Source of the DNA: Bacteroidetes bacterium GWB2_32_14
Lineage (GTDB): Bacteria; Bacteroidota; Bacteroidia; Bacteroidales; UBA12077
Length of the DNA stretch: 36,365 bases
Direction of reading: 5' to 3'
Assembly: GCA_001768235.1 (NCBI GenBank)
Contig: MENK01000030.1
Span: 1-36,365 of the forward strand
Position 1 is the first letter of the stretch, and every line of letters begins with the position of its first letter. Position numbers and translations under genes: made by a program. The notes under the pieces were generated by a model that was not told where the DNA came from, ran no database searches, and saw only the letters and a list, made by a program, of their open reading frames with translations. Shown here piece after piece: positions 8,691 to 17,493 of this stretch.

Positions 8691-8791
8691 AATATTGATT
8701 TTAAATTTTTTAACTCTTCTTTGTTATAATAAAGTAATTTAAGTACAAAATTAATTTACTGAAAATTCAGAGCTATAGACAAACAGTTTTC

Positions 8792-9409
8792 TTATAATTT
8801 TATTCCCATAAATCCCATAAAAGCAATACCCATTAAACCTGTTATAATGAATGTTATACCTAATCCTTTAAGCGGGGCAGGGACATTTGAGTAACGTATT
8901 TTTTCTCTAATAGCAGCTATGCCAACAATTGCCAGAAACCAGCCAACGCCTGATCCTAATCCAAATACAGTAGCTTCGCCAAGTGTATTATATGCTCTTT
9001 CCTGCATAAATAATGAACCTCCCAGTATTGCACAGTTAACGGCAATAAGTGGTAAAAAAATACCTAATGAATTGTATAGGGCAGGAGAAAATTTTTCAAC
9101 AATCATCTCAACTAATTGGGTCATTGATGCAATTACTGCAATAAATATGATAAAACTCAGAAAGCTTAAATCGATATCAGCAAAATCAGGGCTTAACCAT
9201 ACAAGAGCACCTTCTTTTAACAAGTAGTTTTCAATAAGATAATCAACCGGTACAGTAATACCTAATACAAATATAACTGCAATACCTAATCCTGTTGATG
9301 TTTTTACAGTTTTTGATACAGCCAGATACGAACACATACCCAGAAAGTATGCAAAAATCATGTTGTCGATAAATACTGACTTTACAAATATATTTATGAG
9401 ATTTTCCAT
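8792..9409 (-). CDS. nqrE: Na+-translocating NADH:quinone reductase subunit E
   Basis: An integral membrane subunit of 205 residues with six predicted spans, homologous to NqrD in inverted topology. C26 ([11 protein letters not shown]) and C126 ([12 protein letters not shown]) are the family cysteines. With two from NqrD they hold the iron-sulfur centre in the middle of the membrane. This role is known from structures of the Vibrio enzyme and is not derived here. The ATG at 9409 lies 21 bases after the nqrD stop, consistent with one transcript. Confidence 0.96.
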   Translation of the reverse strand: MENLINIFVKSVFIDNMIFAYFLGMCSYLAVSKTVKTSTGLGIAVIFVLGITVPVDYLIENYLLKEGALVWLSPDFADIDLSFLSFIIFIAVIASMTQLVEMIVEKFSPALYNSLGIFLPLIAVNCAILGGSLFMQERAYNTLGEATVFGLGSGVGWFLAIVGIAAIREKIRYSNVPAPLKGLGITFIITGLMGIAFMGFMGIKL

Positions 9410-9430
9410 CTTTTAATCTTTTATTTTCAA

Positions 9431-10078
9431 TTATTTAGTTTCAATAAGTTTTTTGTTTCTTGCACGTTGCACCCAAATAATAATGCCTAGTACTATAAGT
9501 GCCATTGGAGGTAAAATCATTAAACCATTATTTTGGTAACCAAAAGAATAAAAACTTTCAGGGATTACTTTATAACCCCATATGGTTCCAGAACCAAGCA
9601 GTTCACGAAAGAAAGAAACAATTAAAAGAATAATACTATAGCCGGCTGCATTTCCTAGTCCGTCTAAAAATGAAGGCCAGGGTTTGTTCCCCATGGCGAA
9701 AGCTTCGAGGCGACCCATTAAAATACAGTTGGTAATAATTAATCCTACAAATACAGATAGTTGTTTGCTGATATCATAAACAAAAGCTTTTAATATTTGG
9801 TCAACCAGGATTACCATTGCTGCAATTACAACAAGTTGAACAATAATACGTATTCGTGGAGGAATCGAGTTTCTGATTAACGAAATAACCACATTTGAAA
9901 CAGCCAGAACCGCCATTACAGATATTGCCATTACAAAGGCAGGTTTCATTTTTACTGTAACAGCTAAAGCGGAGCAAATTCCCAGAACCTGCACGGTTAT
10001 AGGGTTACTGCTTCCCAGTGGCTCGGTAATTAGTTTAATATTTTTACTCGAAAATAAAGGTTCTTTTTCTGAGTTCAT
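9431..10078 (-). CDS. nqrD: Na+-translocating NADH:quinone reductase subunit D
   Basis: An integral membrane subunit of 215 residues. It carries the paired family cysteines C35 (VLGICSALAVTVKM) and C118 (GLIITNCILMGRLEAFAM), which face those of NqrE and bind the intramembrane iron-sulfur centre. Charged N-terminal residues and a basic C-terminal tail (QRARNKKLIE) flank six predicted spans. The start lies 6 bases after the nqrC stop, so the two genes are tightly coupled. No anomalies are seen. Confidence 0.96.
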   Translation of the reverse strand: MNSEKEPLFSSKNIKLITEPLGSSNPITVQVLGICSALAVTVKMKPAFVMAISVMAVLAVSNVVISLIRNSIPPRIRIIVQLVVIAAMVILVDQILKAFVYDISKQLSVFVGLIITNCILMGRLEAFAMGNKPWPSFLDGLGNAAGYSIILLIVSFFRELLGSGTIWGYKVIPESFYSFGYQNNGLMILPPMALIVLGIIIWVQRARNKKLIETK

Positions 10079-10084
10079 TGTATA

Positions 10085-10789
10085 TTATTTTTTTAAAATT
10101 TTAAAATAGGATTCATAGCTACTCAGGCAATCTTTGAGCATTGCATCAACGCCTTTACTTGTAATTGTACCTCCCGAGATACCATCTACTTCGTATTTTG
10201 AATAAGGATCGGCAGTACCTCCTTTTAAAACACTTACAGATACAAACAAACCTGACTCGTTAAAAATTTGTTTCCCAATAAATTGAGCCTGGAATTCTTT
10301 TTTGTCAATCTCGGCACCAAGTCCAGGAGTTTCTCCTTTATGTGCAAAGTTAGCTCCATATATGGTTGAAAGATCGCTGTTTAGAGAAACGTACCCCCAA
10401 ATCGGGCCCCATAATCCTTTTCCATAAACGGGAATTATATATTGGGTTTCATTATCAATAGAGCTGACAAAAATTGGAAGATTTCTTTCTTCAACGGGTT
10501 TTGCAAGCTCCTTTTTCATGTCAATTGTAAATGCGTCAATTCCTTCTTTTTTCAACCCCGATGGACTAATTACATAACTTTCAATGATGTACTTGCTAAA
10601 AAGTTCTTCAGCAGTTTTTGCTGTAGTTTCTATGTTTACCGATGTAAGAATATTTTGTTTATTGTTAATTTCTACATTTTTTTTCTGAAAAGGTTGAAGA
10701 ACAATGGCTGCAATTGATAATAATGCTGCAACTAATATTACTAACCCCGATGAGAATAAAAAAATATAGGTATTGCTAAATGATTTCAT
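10085..10789 (-). CDS. nqrC: Na+-translocating NADH:quinone reductase subunit C (covalent FMN)
   Basis: A 234-residue subunit with one N-terminal membrane span (about 9-32) and a periplasmic FMN-binding domain. The flavinylation motif is D202-G-I-S-G-G-T208, where T208 should carry FMN added by ApbE. The usual motif is D-x-x-(S/T)-G-A-T; here a Gly replaces the Ala, a mild variation. Upstream features of the family are visible, including YGKGLWGPIWGY (122-133) and GETPGLGAEI (152-161). The start is 14 bases after the nqrB stop. Confidence 0.95.
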   Translation of the reverse strand: MKSFSNTYIFLFSSGLVILVAALLSIAAIVLQPFQKKNVEINNKQNILTSVNIETTAKTAEELFSKYIIESYVISPSGLKKEGIDAFTIDMKKELAKPVEERNLPIFVSSIDNETQYIIPVYGKGLWGPIWGYVSLNSDLSTIYGANFAHKGETPGLGAEIDKKEFQAQFIGKQIFNESGLFVSVSVLKGGTADPYSKYEVDGISGGTITSKGVDAMLKDCLSSYESYFKILKK

Positions 10790-10803
10790 GTTCCAATTAT
10801 TTA

Positions 10804-11964
10804 TTATTCTTGTACTTTTACTCTTTTAAGTCGTTTACTGATATTTGCCTCAATAACATAATGATCAATTAATGGTGCAAAAACATTCATTAATAAAATT
10901 GCAAGCATCATTCCTTCAGGATAGGCCGGATTAAGAACTCTTATAAGGATAGCTAAAAACCCTATTAAGAACCCATAAATAATTTTCCCTTTTGCAGTTT
11001 GTGCAGCTGATACAGGGTCGGTAGCCATAAATACAGCACCAAATGCAAAACCCCCGAGCATTAAATGTTGATAAGCAGGAACTTCCATGTATGGATTCAC
11101 TGCAAAAATGTTTAGGATTAACCCCATAACTAATCCACCAACAACTGTCGAAATCATAATTCGTGCGCTTCCAACACCCGTAAAAAGCAATATTGCTGCA
11201 CCAATTAGTATGGCAAGTGTCGATGTTTCTCCAATTGAACCGGGTATAAAACCAAAAAACATATCTGAAACACTGGGAAGTTTGTCGATATTACCGGCAG
11301 CGGCTTCAGCAAGTGGTGTAGCTCCTGTAAATGAGTCAATAATTCCTTCTCCTTTTATCATACCATGTGTCCAAACTTCATTCCCCGACATGTAGGAAGG
11401 ATATGCAAAAAATAAGAATGCTCGTGCGGTTAGTGCAGGATTAAATATATTCATTCCTGTACCGCCAAAAACTTCTTTCCCGATTATAACAGCAAAGGCA
11501 GTTGCAAGGGCAACCATCCATAATGGAACATCAACTGGCAGTACCAAAGGAATTAGCATTCCGGTAACAAGGAATCCTTCGTTTACTTCGTGTCCGCGAT
11601 ATTGTGCAAAAGCAAATTCAATACCCAAACCAACAACATACGACACGACAATAATTGGTAAAACACTTATAAATCCCGTGAAAAAAGATTGCCAGAATGA
11701 AGCTTCCTGACCTGTTGCCAGAAAATGCTGATTGCCAACATTCCACATTCCAAAAAGTAATGCCGGCACTAATGCTAAAACAACAACAGTCATAGTACGT
11801 TTCATGTCATTGGCATCACGGATATGTGTTCCTTTAGTTGTTACTGTATCGGGAACAAACATAAATGATTCAAATGCTTCGAAAGTAGAATGGAATTTTT
11901 CAAATTTTCCACCCTTCTCAAATTTTGGTTTTATTTTGTCTAAATATCCTCGTAATGATTTCAT
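10804..11964 (-). CDS. nqrB: Na+-translocating NADH:quinone reductase subunit B (covalent FMN)
   Basis: A large integral membrane subunit of 386 residues with about ten spans. D210-S-F-T-G-A-T216-P-L is the flavinylation motif; T216 should be the FMN attachment site. The N-terminal cytoplasmic segment (1-55) precedes the first span. GGTGMNIFNPALTARAF (167-183) and the late FATDPVSAAQT-like stretch (FMATDPVSAAQTAKG) are typical of NqrB/RnfD. NqrB houses the Na+ and quinone sites in the known enzyme. The start is 61 bases after the nqrA stop. Confidence 0.96.
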   Translation of the reverse strand: MKSLRGYLDKIKPKFEKGGKFEKFHSTFEAFESFMFVPDTVTTKGTHIRDANDMKRTMTVVVLALVPALLFGMWNVGNQHFLATGQEASFWQSFFTGFISVLPIIVVSYVVGLGIEFAFAQYRGHEVNEGFLVTGMLIPLVLPVDVPLWMVALATAFAVIIGKEVFGGTGMNIFNPALTARAFLFFAYPSYMSGNEVWTHGMIKGEGIIDSFTGATPLAEAAAGNIDKLPSVSDMFFGFIPGSIGETSTLAILIGAAILLFTGVGSARIMISTVVGGLVMGLILNIFAVNPYMEVPAYQHLMLGGFAFGAVFMATDPVSAAQTAKGKIIYGFLIGFLAILIRVLNPAYPEGMMLAILLMNVFAPLIDHYVIEANISKRLKRVKVQE

Positions 11965-12025
11965 TAATCGATATTTTTAATTTTTTTCTATAGTTTTTTA
12001 TCAATAATTGGCAACAAGCTTATTT

Positions 12026-13378
12026 CTAGCTCATTTCTGCTCTTGCTAAATCAAGGCCTTTTCGAATAATCGACTGAACATCAATTTTTGATGTACAAAC
12101 AAATTCACATAACGCAAAATCTTCTTCATCAACTTCGTAAATGCCAAGTTTTTCCATTAACTCAATATCCTCCGCCATTATGGCTTTAATTAAATGCACG
12201 GGATAAATGTCCATTGGAAAAACCTTGTCGTAGTCATTAGTCATAACGAAAGCCCTGTGGCCGCCATGCATATTGGTGTCTAGTTTAAATTTCTTATGAG
12301 GCATCAGCCACGAGATAAATGTTCGTGAAGCACTGAATTTTTTAATCCCGGGAAGTGCCCATCCAAAAAACTCATGGTATTTACCTTCAGGTATAATAGT
12401 TACCTGGTTGTCATAAAAACCAATAAACCCCTGGTTCAAAATTTTTGTTCCTGTTAAAACATTTCCACTGATAAACCTGTTTTCACCTGCTTTAATGTTG
12501 TTTTTTAGTAAACTCTTTATACAAGCACCATTAATTATTTTTAAATATACAGGATGTAAAACTTCGGATCCTGTAAGAGCTATAATTTTTGAAACATCGT
12601 AAATTCCCTTTTCAAATAAACGCCCGATGGCAATTATTTCCTGGGGATATGTGTACCAAATGATATCTCCTTTATTTATAGGGTCGATTTTATTTATTTG
12701 AACACCAACATTGCCTGCAGGATGGGGGCCGGTAAAATAATTTATCTGAACACCCTTAGCCCGGGTATATGCTTCGGCAGGAGGGTAGTCGGCATTTAAA
12801 TTCAAATGTATTTTACCTGTTGTAAGCCTGGATAAAATATCAATTCCTTTCTGAAACAGGGTGGCTTCTTCTTTTACAATAAAATCCATATCTGGAGCAA
12901 GGGGGGTTGTATCGAATGCCGATATAAATATTGATTTTGGGTTATCTTTCGGATTCGCTATTGTAGAATAGGGTCTTTGTCTTATTACAGGCCACAAACC
13001 ACTTTTTAGCAGGATGGAAATTATCTCGTCCCGGGTAAGTGTTTTTGAATTTTCAACACTAAATTTCTCGTACTCAATTTTAGTATCGGAACGAATAACA
13101 ACTTCTTCAATTACTCTTCTATCTCCCCTGTTTATGGCAGTTATTTCACCACTTACAGGTGAAGTAAACTGAACTTCGGGGTGGTATTTGTCGAAAAAAA
13201 GTGGTGATCCGGCTTTTACTTTGTCCCCTGTTTTAACAACCAATTTGGGGCGTATTCCTTTGAAATCTGTGGGTTTTACGGCATAATATTCAGCAAAATC
13301 AGCTTTTTTTATTATTTTTTCTGCCGCCCCAAGGAGGTTTATATCTAAACCTCTTTTAATTTTTATAACTTTCGACAT
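12026..13378 (-). CDS. nqrA: Na+-translocating NADH:quinone reductase subunit A
   Basis: The peripheral cytoplasmic subunit of Na+-NQR and first gene of the operon. The ATG at 13378 gives 450 residues starting MSKVIKIKRGLDINLLG, which matches the family length. A longer reading would need a TTG start lying inside the likely promoter, so it is rejected. The RnfC-like barrel-sandwich region includes VKTGDKVKAGSPLFFDK and FTSPVSGEITAINRGDRR near residues 50-95. FTGPHPAGNVGVQIN and the FGWALPG stretch further on are also characteristic. The presence of NqrA together with six subunits separates this complex from RNF. Confidence 0.96.
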   Translation of the reverse strand: MSKVIKIKRGLDINLLGAAEKIIKKADFAEYYAVKPTDFKGIRPKLVVKTGDKVKAGSPLFFDKYHPEVQFTSPVSGEITAINRGDRRVIEEVVIRSDTKIEYEKFSVENSKTLTRDEIISILLKSGLWPVIRQRPYSTIANPKDNPKSIFISAFDTTPLAPDMDFIVKEEATLFQKGIDILSRLTTGKIHLNLNADYPPAEAYTRAKGVQINYFTGPHPAGNVGVQINKIDPINKGDIIWYTYPQEIIAIGRLFEKGIYDVSKIIALTGSEVLHPVYLKIINGACIKSLLKNNIKAGENRFISGNVLTGTKILNQGFIGFYDNQVTIIPEGKYHEFFGWALPGIKKFSASRTFISWLMPHKKFKLDTNMHGGHRAFVMTNDYDKVFPMDIYPVHLIKAIMAEDIELMEKLGIYEVDEEDFALCEFVCTSKIDVQSIIRKGLDLARAEMS

Positions 13379-13414
13379 GCTAAGTTGTTCTATTGATTCT
13401 ACTTTTATATTAAA

Positions 13415-13422
13415 CAAATTTA
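13415..13422 (-). promoter_or_regulatory. Candidate -7 box TAAATTTG for the nqr operon
   Basis: The minus strand reads TAAATTTG 37 bases ahead of the nqrA ATG at 13378, identical to the box before apbE. A second consensus box, TATATTTG, lies further upstream at 13601-13608 and would give a leader of over 200 bases. Neither has a clear -33 TTG. Confidence 0.35.
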
Positions 13423-13829
13423 AATAAAATATAAAATTTATTCCACTTTTTGTTTTCTTGCTATATAAACTAATTAAGAACTATTTTGTTTAAATAAACT
13501 GTTAAAAAATTAACACTAAAAAACAAAAAAATAAGACTTCCTCGTAGTACTTTATTTTGCATTCTTAAATTTTAAGAAAGTACTTTTTAAAAACTGCGTG
13601 CAAATATAATTTATTTTTTTATAAACATATTTAAATTATTAGATAAATGATTTTTATCATGTAATGATATTTATTAACAATGATGATTTAAATTTTTATA
13701 TATGGCTCAGGCTATAATAATTACATGGTAAGTATATTTGTTTTAAATCATCTGCTTTTTGTTACAAGTTTTGTCTTTCATTTATTCAATACATAATTGG
13801 GAATTTTTTCAACCTGAATTTTTTTAATG
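13423..13829. other. Long AT-rich intergenic region upstream of nqrA
   Basis: No gene is recognised here. It holds a second TATATTTG box on the minus strand (13601-13608), a direct repeat of AGTACTTT flanking the small palindrome TTCTTAA-att-TTAAGAA, and the symmetric element ATGATttttATCAT (13647-13660). It is far longer than the other spacers near the nqr operon, so it may carry regulation for it. Confidence 0.5.
13647..13660. promoter_or_regulatory. Palindrome ATGAT-N4-ATCAT, Crp/Fnr-like operator candidate
   Basis: A perfect 5+4+5 dyad (ATGAT TTTT ATCAT) resembles the TTGAT-N4-ATCAA geometry bound by Crp/Fnr-family regulators. It lies about 270 bases upstream of nqrA and 190 bases beyond the satP stop. 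In AT-rich DNA it could be chance. Confidence 0.25.
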
Positions 13830-13857
13830 AAAAACGGCATAAAGATACTATGCCGTT
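13830..13857 (-). terminator. Rho-independent terminator after satP
   Basis: On the minus strand AACGGCATA (13857-13849) pairs perfectly with TATGCCGTT (13841-13833) around a 7-base loop and runs into TTTTT. It lies 24 bases after the satP stop codon. Confidence 0.85.
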
Positions 13858-13880
13858 ATATACATGTTTATGTGCTAAAC

Positions 13881-14462
13881 TTATCCTAAAGGGATAATTG
13901 TTTTCTTAAATGTTTCATTAATAACAGTAGCAAGGGCAATAAATAAGGCAAGGCTGCCACAAATAATTCCATCAACGCCACCTAGTAATTTAAGAGTAGA
14001 ATTACCTGTAAAGTCAGCAGCAGCTAGTAAGAAGAACAAGATAAGTACAGTAATAAACAGAACTCTCATAATTTTTGAAAGCGCAAAACTAGCGATTACT
14101 AAACCAAGAGTAAATACTCCCCAAACGGTTAAAAACCAACCCATTGCTGTTGCGGATGGTGTTTCACCAATACCTAATTTAGGCAAAATCATTAAAACAA
14201 TAAGGCTAATCCAGAAAAATCCATACATAGAGAATGCAAGCATTCCAAACATGTTATTTTTTTTCCATTCGAATTTGCCAGCTATAATCTGGGCTATTCC
14301 ACCAACAAGCAGGCCCATAGCCATAATCATTGTATCTAAAGGGAATAAACCAATATTGTGCAGATTTAATAATATGGTAGTTAAACCAAAGCCGGTTAAT
14401 CCAAGCGGAGCAGGATTTGTTGTTGTGTCGGCTAAAAGAACAAATTGGGGTTTTTCAGTCAT
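13881..14462 (-). CDS. satP: Acetate uptake channel, GPR1/FUN34/YaaH (SatP) family
   Basis: A 193-residue membrane protein with six predicted spans. N-P-A-P-L-G-L (17-23), followed by TGFGLTT, is the signature of the acetate/succinate-acetate family that forms hexameric channels. The length is typical. It is a single gene, with its own candidate promoter (TATTTTTG at 14491-14498) and its own terminator at 13830-13857. Acetate transport suits a fermentative or formate-using anaerobe, but substrate preference within the family cannot be read from sequence. Confidence 0.9.
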   Translation of the reverse strand: MTEKPQFVLLADTTTNPAPLGLTGFGLTTILLNLHNIGLFPLDTMIMAMGLLVGGIAQIIAGKFEWKKNNMFGMLAFSMYGFFWISLIVLMILPKLGIGETPSATAMGWFLTVWGVFTLGLVIASFALSKIMRVLFITVLILFFLLAAADFTGNSTLKLLGGVDGIICGSLALFIALATVINETFKKTIIPLG

Positions 14463-14490
14463 TTTAAATAGTTTTAGTTTAAATAGGCCG

Positions 14491-14498
14491 CAAAAATA
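14491..14498 (-). promoter_or_regulatory. Candidate -7 box TATTTTTG for satP
   Basis: The minus strand reads TATTTTTG 29 bases ahead of the satP ATG (14462). The spacing matches that of several other boxes in this window. Confidence 0.4.
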
Positions 14499-14582
14499 GA
14501 AATTATTTTTACTCCGACTAAATAAGGATAAGTTATTTGTTGAATTTGAATGCTGATTGTTAGAGAAATCCTTCGGGATGCA

Positions 14583-15638
14583 CTATTCGTTAAATTTTAC
14601 CGAAGTTGCTTTAAAGCTTAGGCAGATTTCTGAACCTTCGGTAATGTTCAGTTTTTCGAGCGAAGAACGTGTAATCTCTGCAATTATATCAACACCAATA
14701 TCAATAACAACATCAATTCCTGTTCGTGAAGGGATAATTTCTTTCACTTTTCCTTTAAAATTATTTAACGCGGTAGAGTCAATTTCAGCATTTGACAGGA
14801 ATATTTCATTGGCACCAATCATAACAGCTCCTTCACAATCAGCACAACCTGTTGAAATAAAGAAGCTTACTTTATCACTTATTTGAGCTGTTTTATATTT
14901 TTCAGATTCATTTGAAAAGAGTTTCGCGTGAAAAAAATTCTTTATTCCAACAAATTCAGCAACAAAATCCGATTTGGGATGATGGAAAACATCATCGGTT
15001 TTTCCTTCCTGAACAATTGTGCCATTATGCATTACAGCAACCCTGTTCGATAATGAAATAGCTTCTTCGTAATCATGTGTAACATGAATAATTGTTTGCC
15101 CTTTGTTGTTTATTTTGCGAAGTAAAGAACGCATTTCTCTTTTTAATTGTACATCTAGCGAAGATAAAGGCTCGTCGAGCAAAAGAATTTCCGGCTCAAG
15201 GGCCAAAGTTCTGGATAAAACAGTGCGTTGAAGTTCTCCTCCAGACAATGTTCCCGGATATCTTTTCAGGAGATGTTTTATGTTTGTTGTTTCTGCCAGC
15301 TTCTCAATTTTATTTTTTAATTCTTCTTTTGAAAATCCTTTGTTTTTTAATGGATAAGCAATATTTTCAAAAACGGTCATATGTGGAAAAACAGCTAAAT
15401 CCTGAAATACAAGGCCTAGTTTTCTGTCCTGAATACGCTGATTAGTAATATTCGCATTGTTTAAATAAATATTTCCTTTATCAGGATGTATTAAGCCTGC
15501 AATGATTTCGAGTAGTATGGACTTTCCTGCTCCTGAAACTCCCAACAAAACAAAATAATCGGATGGATTAACCGTGAAGCTGATGTCTTTTATGGAGAAC
15601 TCGTTAAAATGTTTCGATATGTTTTTAATTTCCAGCAT
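14583..15638 (-). CDS. wtpC: Tungstate/molybdate ABC transporter ATP-binding protein
   Basis: The ATPase of an oxyanion importer, 351 residues. Walker A is GVSGAGKS (33-40), the ABC signature LSGGE (131-135), Walker B ILLLDEP (151-157) and the switch His is H188. The C-terminal third (about 230-351) is a TOBE-like domain, which in ModC/WtpC-type proteins binds oxyanion. It contains a C-A-D-C pair that I cannot assign to the family. The start overlaps the end of the permease gene by 14 bases, so the two are translationally coupled. The adjacent WtpA-type binding protein makes wtpC a better name than modC. No strong terminator follows; only a short ATCC-TTCG-GGAT hairpin lies just past the stop. 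Confidence 0.88.
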   Translation of the reverse strand: MLEIKNISKHFNEFSIKDISFTVNPSDYFVLLGVSGAGKSILLEIIAGLIHPDKGNIYLNNANITNQRIQDRKLGLVFQDLAVFPHMTVFENIAYPLKNKGFSKEELKNKIEKLAETTNIKHLLKRYPGTLSGGELQRTVLSRTLALEPEILLLDEPLSSLDVQLKREMRSLLRKINNKGQTIIHVTHDYEEAISLSNRVAVMHNGTIVQEGKTDDVFHHPKSDFVAEFVGIKNFFHAKLFSNESEKYKTAQISDKVSFFISTGCADCEGAVMIGANEIFLSNAEIDSTALNNFKGKVKEIIPSRTGIDVVIDIGVDIIAEITRSSLEKLNITEGSEICLSFKATSVKFNE

Positions 15639-16410
15639 TTTTTTGTTTTGATAAAAGTCTGAGAATAATAAAAAAGAGTAAGCTCACGGTAATAAAAATA
15701 ACAGAAACCGGGCGGGCGTATTTTAAACCGAAAGCTCCAAATCGTTCGTAAATAAGCACTGATGTAACCATTGGATAATATGCAACTATAACCACGGCAC
15801 CAAATTCGCTCATTCCGCGTGCAAACATCATAATAAAACCAGAAATAATGCTCCGCCATGCCAGAGGCAACGAAATGGTGAAAAAAACTCTTGCAGGTGA
15901 CGCCCCCAGGTTGAGAGCAGCTTTTTCCAATCGTTCAGGAACAGCTTCGAATCCGTCACGGGCAGCATTTATTAAAAAGGGTAAACTTACAAAAGCCATG
16001 GCGGCAGCTATTCCTGCCGGATTCCCGATAAAATTTAGTCCGACGGTTGCTGCTGCTGAACCTACAACACTATCACGCGAGAGAAATCCAAGTATGGCAA
16101 TCCCCGCGGCTGCGTGTGGAATAACCACGGGTAAATCGATAATTCCCAAAACAAGTTGTTTCATCAGGAACTTCTTGCGTGCAAGTAAATACGCTAATGG
16201 AATTGAAAAAATTGAAAATACAAATGTCCCGGCAAATGAAACCCATAGAGTTAACCAAATACTTCCTGCAACCTGATTATCGTTAATCGTTGAAAACAAA
16301 TCGTTGGGAGTAGTATGTATAAACATGCCAATAAGCGGAGCAATTATGAAAAGCAAAACAAGCCCGCCTAAAAAAATCATGATCAATTGTAAACTTCCAA
16401 ATTTTTTCAA
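15625..16410 (-). CDS. wtpB: Tungstate/molybdate ABC transporter permease
   Basis: An inner-membrane permease of 261 residues with five to six spans. The cytoplasmic EAA loop that docks the ATPase is clear: EKAALNLGASPARVFFTISL, followed by PLAW. The MSEFGAVVIVAYYP stretch near the C-terminus is typical of ModB/WtpB/CysT-type permeases. It starts 6 bases after the wtpA stop and overlaps wtpC by 14 bases, so the three genes form one operon. Substrate assignment rests on the binding protein. Confidence 0.88.
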   Translation of the reverse strand: MKKFGSLQLIMIFLGGLVLLFIIAPLIGMFIHTTPNDLFSTINDNQVAGSIWLTLWVSFAGTFVFSIFSIPLAYLLARKKFLMKQLVLGIIDLPVVIPHAAAGIAILGFLSRDSVVGSAAATVGLNFIGNPAGIAAAMAFVSLPFLINAARDGFEAVPERLEKAALNLGASPARVFFTISLPLAWRSIISGFIMMFARGMSEFGAVVIVAYYPMVTSVLIYERFGAFGLKYARPVSVIFITVSLLFFIILRLLSKQKNAGN

Positions 16411-16416
16411 AACAAA

Positions 16417-17361
16417 TTATTTTAATTCATCAGGAATATCAATACTAAATACAGGCTGGCCATTTCGTTCCATAATTTTTAAACCACCATCCTTACTTAA
16501 AAGAAACTTTAGAAACACTTTTGCTGTAGCTTTATTAGGGGCATTGGTAAGAAGAGTAACTCCATAAATCATTGCTTCACCTTTCATAGTTGTTTTCTCA
16601 CCGGGAGTTTTTCCTGCAATATCTGTTGTGGCTGTTGTATAGCTGTTTTCAAATTCCGGATTTTTTAAATTTATTTCATCAGGCAACAGGATATACTTTA
16701 AATGATGTTGCTCGGCAACAGAACGATACAGGAAAATGTAATCTACCGTGTTGGTTTCGAGCAATGCGATTAAATCGGTTTCTTTAGGGCGGATATATTT
16801 TTTATCTTTATTTATAAGAATTTCTGCCAGATTATTTATTTTATAATAATTTTCTGCCAACTTGATTGTAAAAATTGATCGATAACCACAGGGATCAGAA
16901 TCAGGATCGGATCGCCCATAAATAACATCGTTTTTCAACAAGACTTCGTGCCAGTTTTGCTGGTTAATTTCATTTGAATATTTTGATTTCTCGGTATAAA
17001 CAATAGCCATTTCATTTGCCGCAAATTTTAAATTATACGATGTAAAATCAGGAATCAGTATTTTGTCTATAACCTTGTAATCGGCAGATGCCATGATATC
17101 GCAAGGACGGTTTAAATCGGTAATTTTCCTGGCACAATCTACACTTCCTGATGCTTCAAGAATAATATTCACATCAGGGTAAATTGTTTTAAAACTGTCG
17201 GCAATTTGTTTAAACGGGACAGATAAACTCCCGGCATGAAAAATGATTAAATCGCCAGAGAGTGTATTTTCTTTCTCCAAATTCTGTTGTTGTTTATTCG
17301 TACAACTTTGAAGTTGCAGGAGCAGGTATGCAATGAATAAAAAGCGAAATATGTTTTTCAT
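16417..17361 (-). CDS. wtpA: Tungstate/molybdate-binding lipoprotein
   Basis: The substrate-binding subunit. The ATG at 17361 gives 314 residues with a lipoprotein signal ending L-Q-S-C20. The longer reading needs a TTG start inside the likely promoter. WtpA-type motifs, distinct from classical ModA, are visible: FHAGSLSVPF, EASGSVDCARKITDL and GRSDPDSDPCGYRS, plus VDYIFLYRSVAEQHHLKYI-like sequence later. Archaeal WtpA/ModA proteins of this group bind tungstate and molybdate with very high affinity and extra carboxylate ligands. Whether this one prefers W cannot be read here. The gene is divergent from the DHOD-like gene at 17494. Clients in the window are the formate dehydrogenase and the mobA/mogA cofactor genes. 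Confidence 0.9.
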   Translation of the reverse strand: MKNIFRFLFIAYLLLQLQSCTNKQQQNLEKENTLSGDLIIFHAGSLSVPFKQIADSFKTIYPDVNIILEASGSVDCARKITDLNRPCDIMASADYKVIDKILIPDFTSYNLKFAANEMAIVYTEKSKYSNEINQQNWHEVLLKNDVIYGRSDPDSDPCGYRSIFTIKLAENYYKINNLAEILINKDKKYIRPKETDLIALLETNTVDYIFLYRSVAEQHHLKYILLPDEINLKNPEFENSYTTATTDIAGKTPGEKTTMKGEAMIYGVTLLTNAPNKATAKVFLKFLLSKDGGLKIMERNGQPVFSIDIPDELK

Positions 17362-17388
17362 ATAATCGATATTTATAAAATAGTAAAA

Positions 17389-17396
17389 CAAAAATA
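17389..17396 (-). promoter_or_regulatory. Candidate -7 box TATTTTTG for wtpABC
   Basis: The minus strand reads TATTTTTG 28 bases ahead of the wtpA ATG at 17361. It overlaps the only alternative (TTG) start, which supports the shorter protein. I saw no convincing ModE-type palindrome nearby. Confidence 0.4.
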
Positions 17397-17493
17397 CGAA
17401 TCCATATGATTAATTGTGCATATCGAAAAAAATAATTTTTAAAACAATTCTTATAACTTAGTTGTTTGATAAATAAAATTAAAAACTCAAAAA

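Noticed and set aside
7386-13378. RNF complex instead of Na+-NQR
   Set aside because: An NqrA-type first subunit, NqrF with 2Fe-2S/FAD/NAD domains and the A-F order identify NQR; no RnfB-type polyferredoxin is present.
15848-16276. 142-codon plus-strand frame opposite the permease gene wtpB
   Set aside because: It is an antisense shadow of a permease with clear EAA motif and membrane spans; no family resemblance.
17362-17493. ModE-type operator between wtpA and the DHOD-like gene
   Set aside because: CGATAT and CATATCG fragments are present, but they do not form the expected spaced palindrome.
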